DNA of 33,972 nucleotides from Pseudomonadota bacterium. Lineage in GTDB: Bacteria > Pseudomonadota > Gammaproteobacteria > Burkholderiales > Burkholderiaceae_C. The notes under the pieces were generated by a model that saw only the letters and a program-made list of their open reading frames with translations, was not told the origin of the DNA and searched no databases. Each line of letters starts with the position of its first letter. The first letter of the stretch is position 1. The DNA is taken from assembly GCA_023415035.1 (NCBI GenBank), contig JAEZLX010000180.1:1-33972 (forward strand), written 5' to 3'. Positions 33,583-33,972 of the stretch are shown piece by piece. The position numbers and the translations under genes were made by a program.

Positions 33583-33921
33583 TCAGCGGTTCGCCGTGAT
33601 GACCTGGTCGAAAGTCGACACGAACGAGTCCTTGGCGTCCAAGCGCTGCTTGAGCGTCCCAGCCGCATGCAGCGTATCGATCAGGCGCTGGTGCAGAGGC
33701 TGTGCCTCGCTGCTGGTCTGGAAAACCAGCGGCGACTGCGACGCCAGAATGGCCGCCGTGGTCTCGGCATCCAGCCGCTGGAATTTGGTGAAGTAGTGCT
33801 CGCCCCAGACTTTTTCGTTGGCATTGCTCCATTTGCCTGCCCGGACAAAGGCTGCCAGGAACTGCCCGATCGCCTGCGCCTTCTGCTTGTCAGCCAGCGC
33901 TTCGGGGCGGGCATAGAAATA
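33583..33921 (-). CDS. ssuA: ssuA-like substrate-binding protein, 3' fragment
   Basis: On the minus strand a frame ending at a TGA at 33583-33585 encodes about 112 residues of a periplasmic aliphatic-sulfonate-binding protein: YFYARPEALADKQKAQAIGQ, FLAAFVRAGKWSNANEKVWG, FQRLDAETTAAILA, LIDTLHAAGTLKQRLDAKD and a final VITANR. This matches the C-terminal lobe and tail of SsuA. No start is in reach. The frame stays open to the window edge, but the residues before YFYARPE do not look like SsuA, so the gene is probably truncated at about 33921 by the element that follows. Placed before ssuC and ssuB, as in ssu loci. Confidence 0.75.
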   Translation of the reverse strand, partial: YFYARPEALADKQKAQAIGQFLAAFVRAGKWSNANEKVWGEHYFTKFQRLDAETTAAILASQSPLVFQTSSEAQPLHQRLIDTLHAAGTLKQRLDAKDSFVSTFDQVITANR

Positions 33922-33972
33922 GGCTCTGTCACCTAATCGTGTTGGCGGGTAAGATGGTGCACCATGCGCCGT
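33922..33972 (+). mobile_element. Possible insertion-sequence end at the right edge
   Basis: ssuA similarity ceases exactly where GGCTCTGTCACCTAATCGTG begins. The form (GGCTCTG start, short spacer, then GTAAG and two ATG codons at 33954 and 33964 on the plus strand) resembles an IS terminal repeat followed by a transposase start. Only 51 bases are visible, so family and identity are open. Confidence 0.25.

Noticed and set aside
1..33972. CRISPR arrays, tRNA or rRNA genes, replication origin
   Set aside because: No regularly spaced repeats, cloverleaf-like sequences with conserved TTCGA arms or rRNA segments were found by eye.

Overview
The window looks like chromosome of a GC-rich betaproteobacterium of the order Burkholderiales, probably near the Comamonadaceae. 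This is inferred from the gene content: glnA, a small DUF4124-like gene and glnLG in a row, DUF2069 and DUF2726-like proteins, and an O-acetylhomoserine sulfhydrylase. No rRNA or tRNA gene was seen that would settle the taxonomy. Most of the window is housekeeping or metabolic DNA, interrupted by one clearly foreign AT-rich segment and several decaying genes.

Layout. Positions 1-2.6 kb hold the start of aroC and, upstream of it, the remains of what looks like a type IV secretion (XVIPCD-type) lipase-like effector with neighbouring lipoprotein or immunity-like genes; two of these three genes are broken. 2.7-9.3 kb carries a CBS-domain protein, metY with an alpha/beta hydrolase, a YihY/BrkB-type membrane protein split by a frameshift, a DUF2069 protein, an FAD-linked D-2-hydroxyacid dehydrogenase and a glutathione S-transferase. 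9.5-11.7 kb is thyA, an EamA transporter and folA. 11.75-11.9 kb holds a candidate small RNA on the minus strand.

12.5-15.9 kb is the most interesting part. It is a two-gene, visibly AT-rich island. The second gene encodes a 675-residue two-domain glycosyltransferase with the complete architecture of chondroitin synthase KfoC and hyaluronan synthase PmHAS. The first encodes a coiled-coil protein with a repeat motif found in polysaccharide-modifying enzymes, joined to a methyltransferase-like domain. No precursor or export genes are present, so this looks like an orphan module for making, and perhaps methylating, a glycosaminoglycan-like polymer.

16.1-21.95 kb is xthA followed by the nitrogen regulation cluster (glnA, a small periplasmic protein, glnL, glnG, all on the minus strand). 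A sigma-54 promoter and an NtrC-type enhancer are visible upstream of glnA. 21.96-26.3 kb holds a CinA-like MoCF protein, an EI24 membrane protein, an alpha/beta hydrolase, a DUF2726-like protein and RsuA. 26.3-30.8 kb is a divergent cadR/cadA heavy-metal export module and an MFS exporter with a C-terminal ABM-like domain. 31.2 kb to the end is an alkanesulfonate-type locus (flavin monooxygenase, ssuB, ssuC, ssuA) in which ssuC has lost its middle and ssuA is a 3' fragment; an insertion-sequence-like end may begin at the right edge.

Family names come from recognising motifs by eye and from memory of family sequences; no database search was run.
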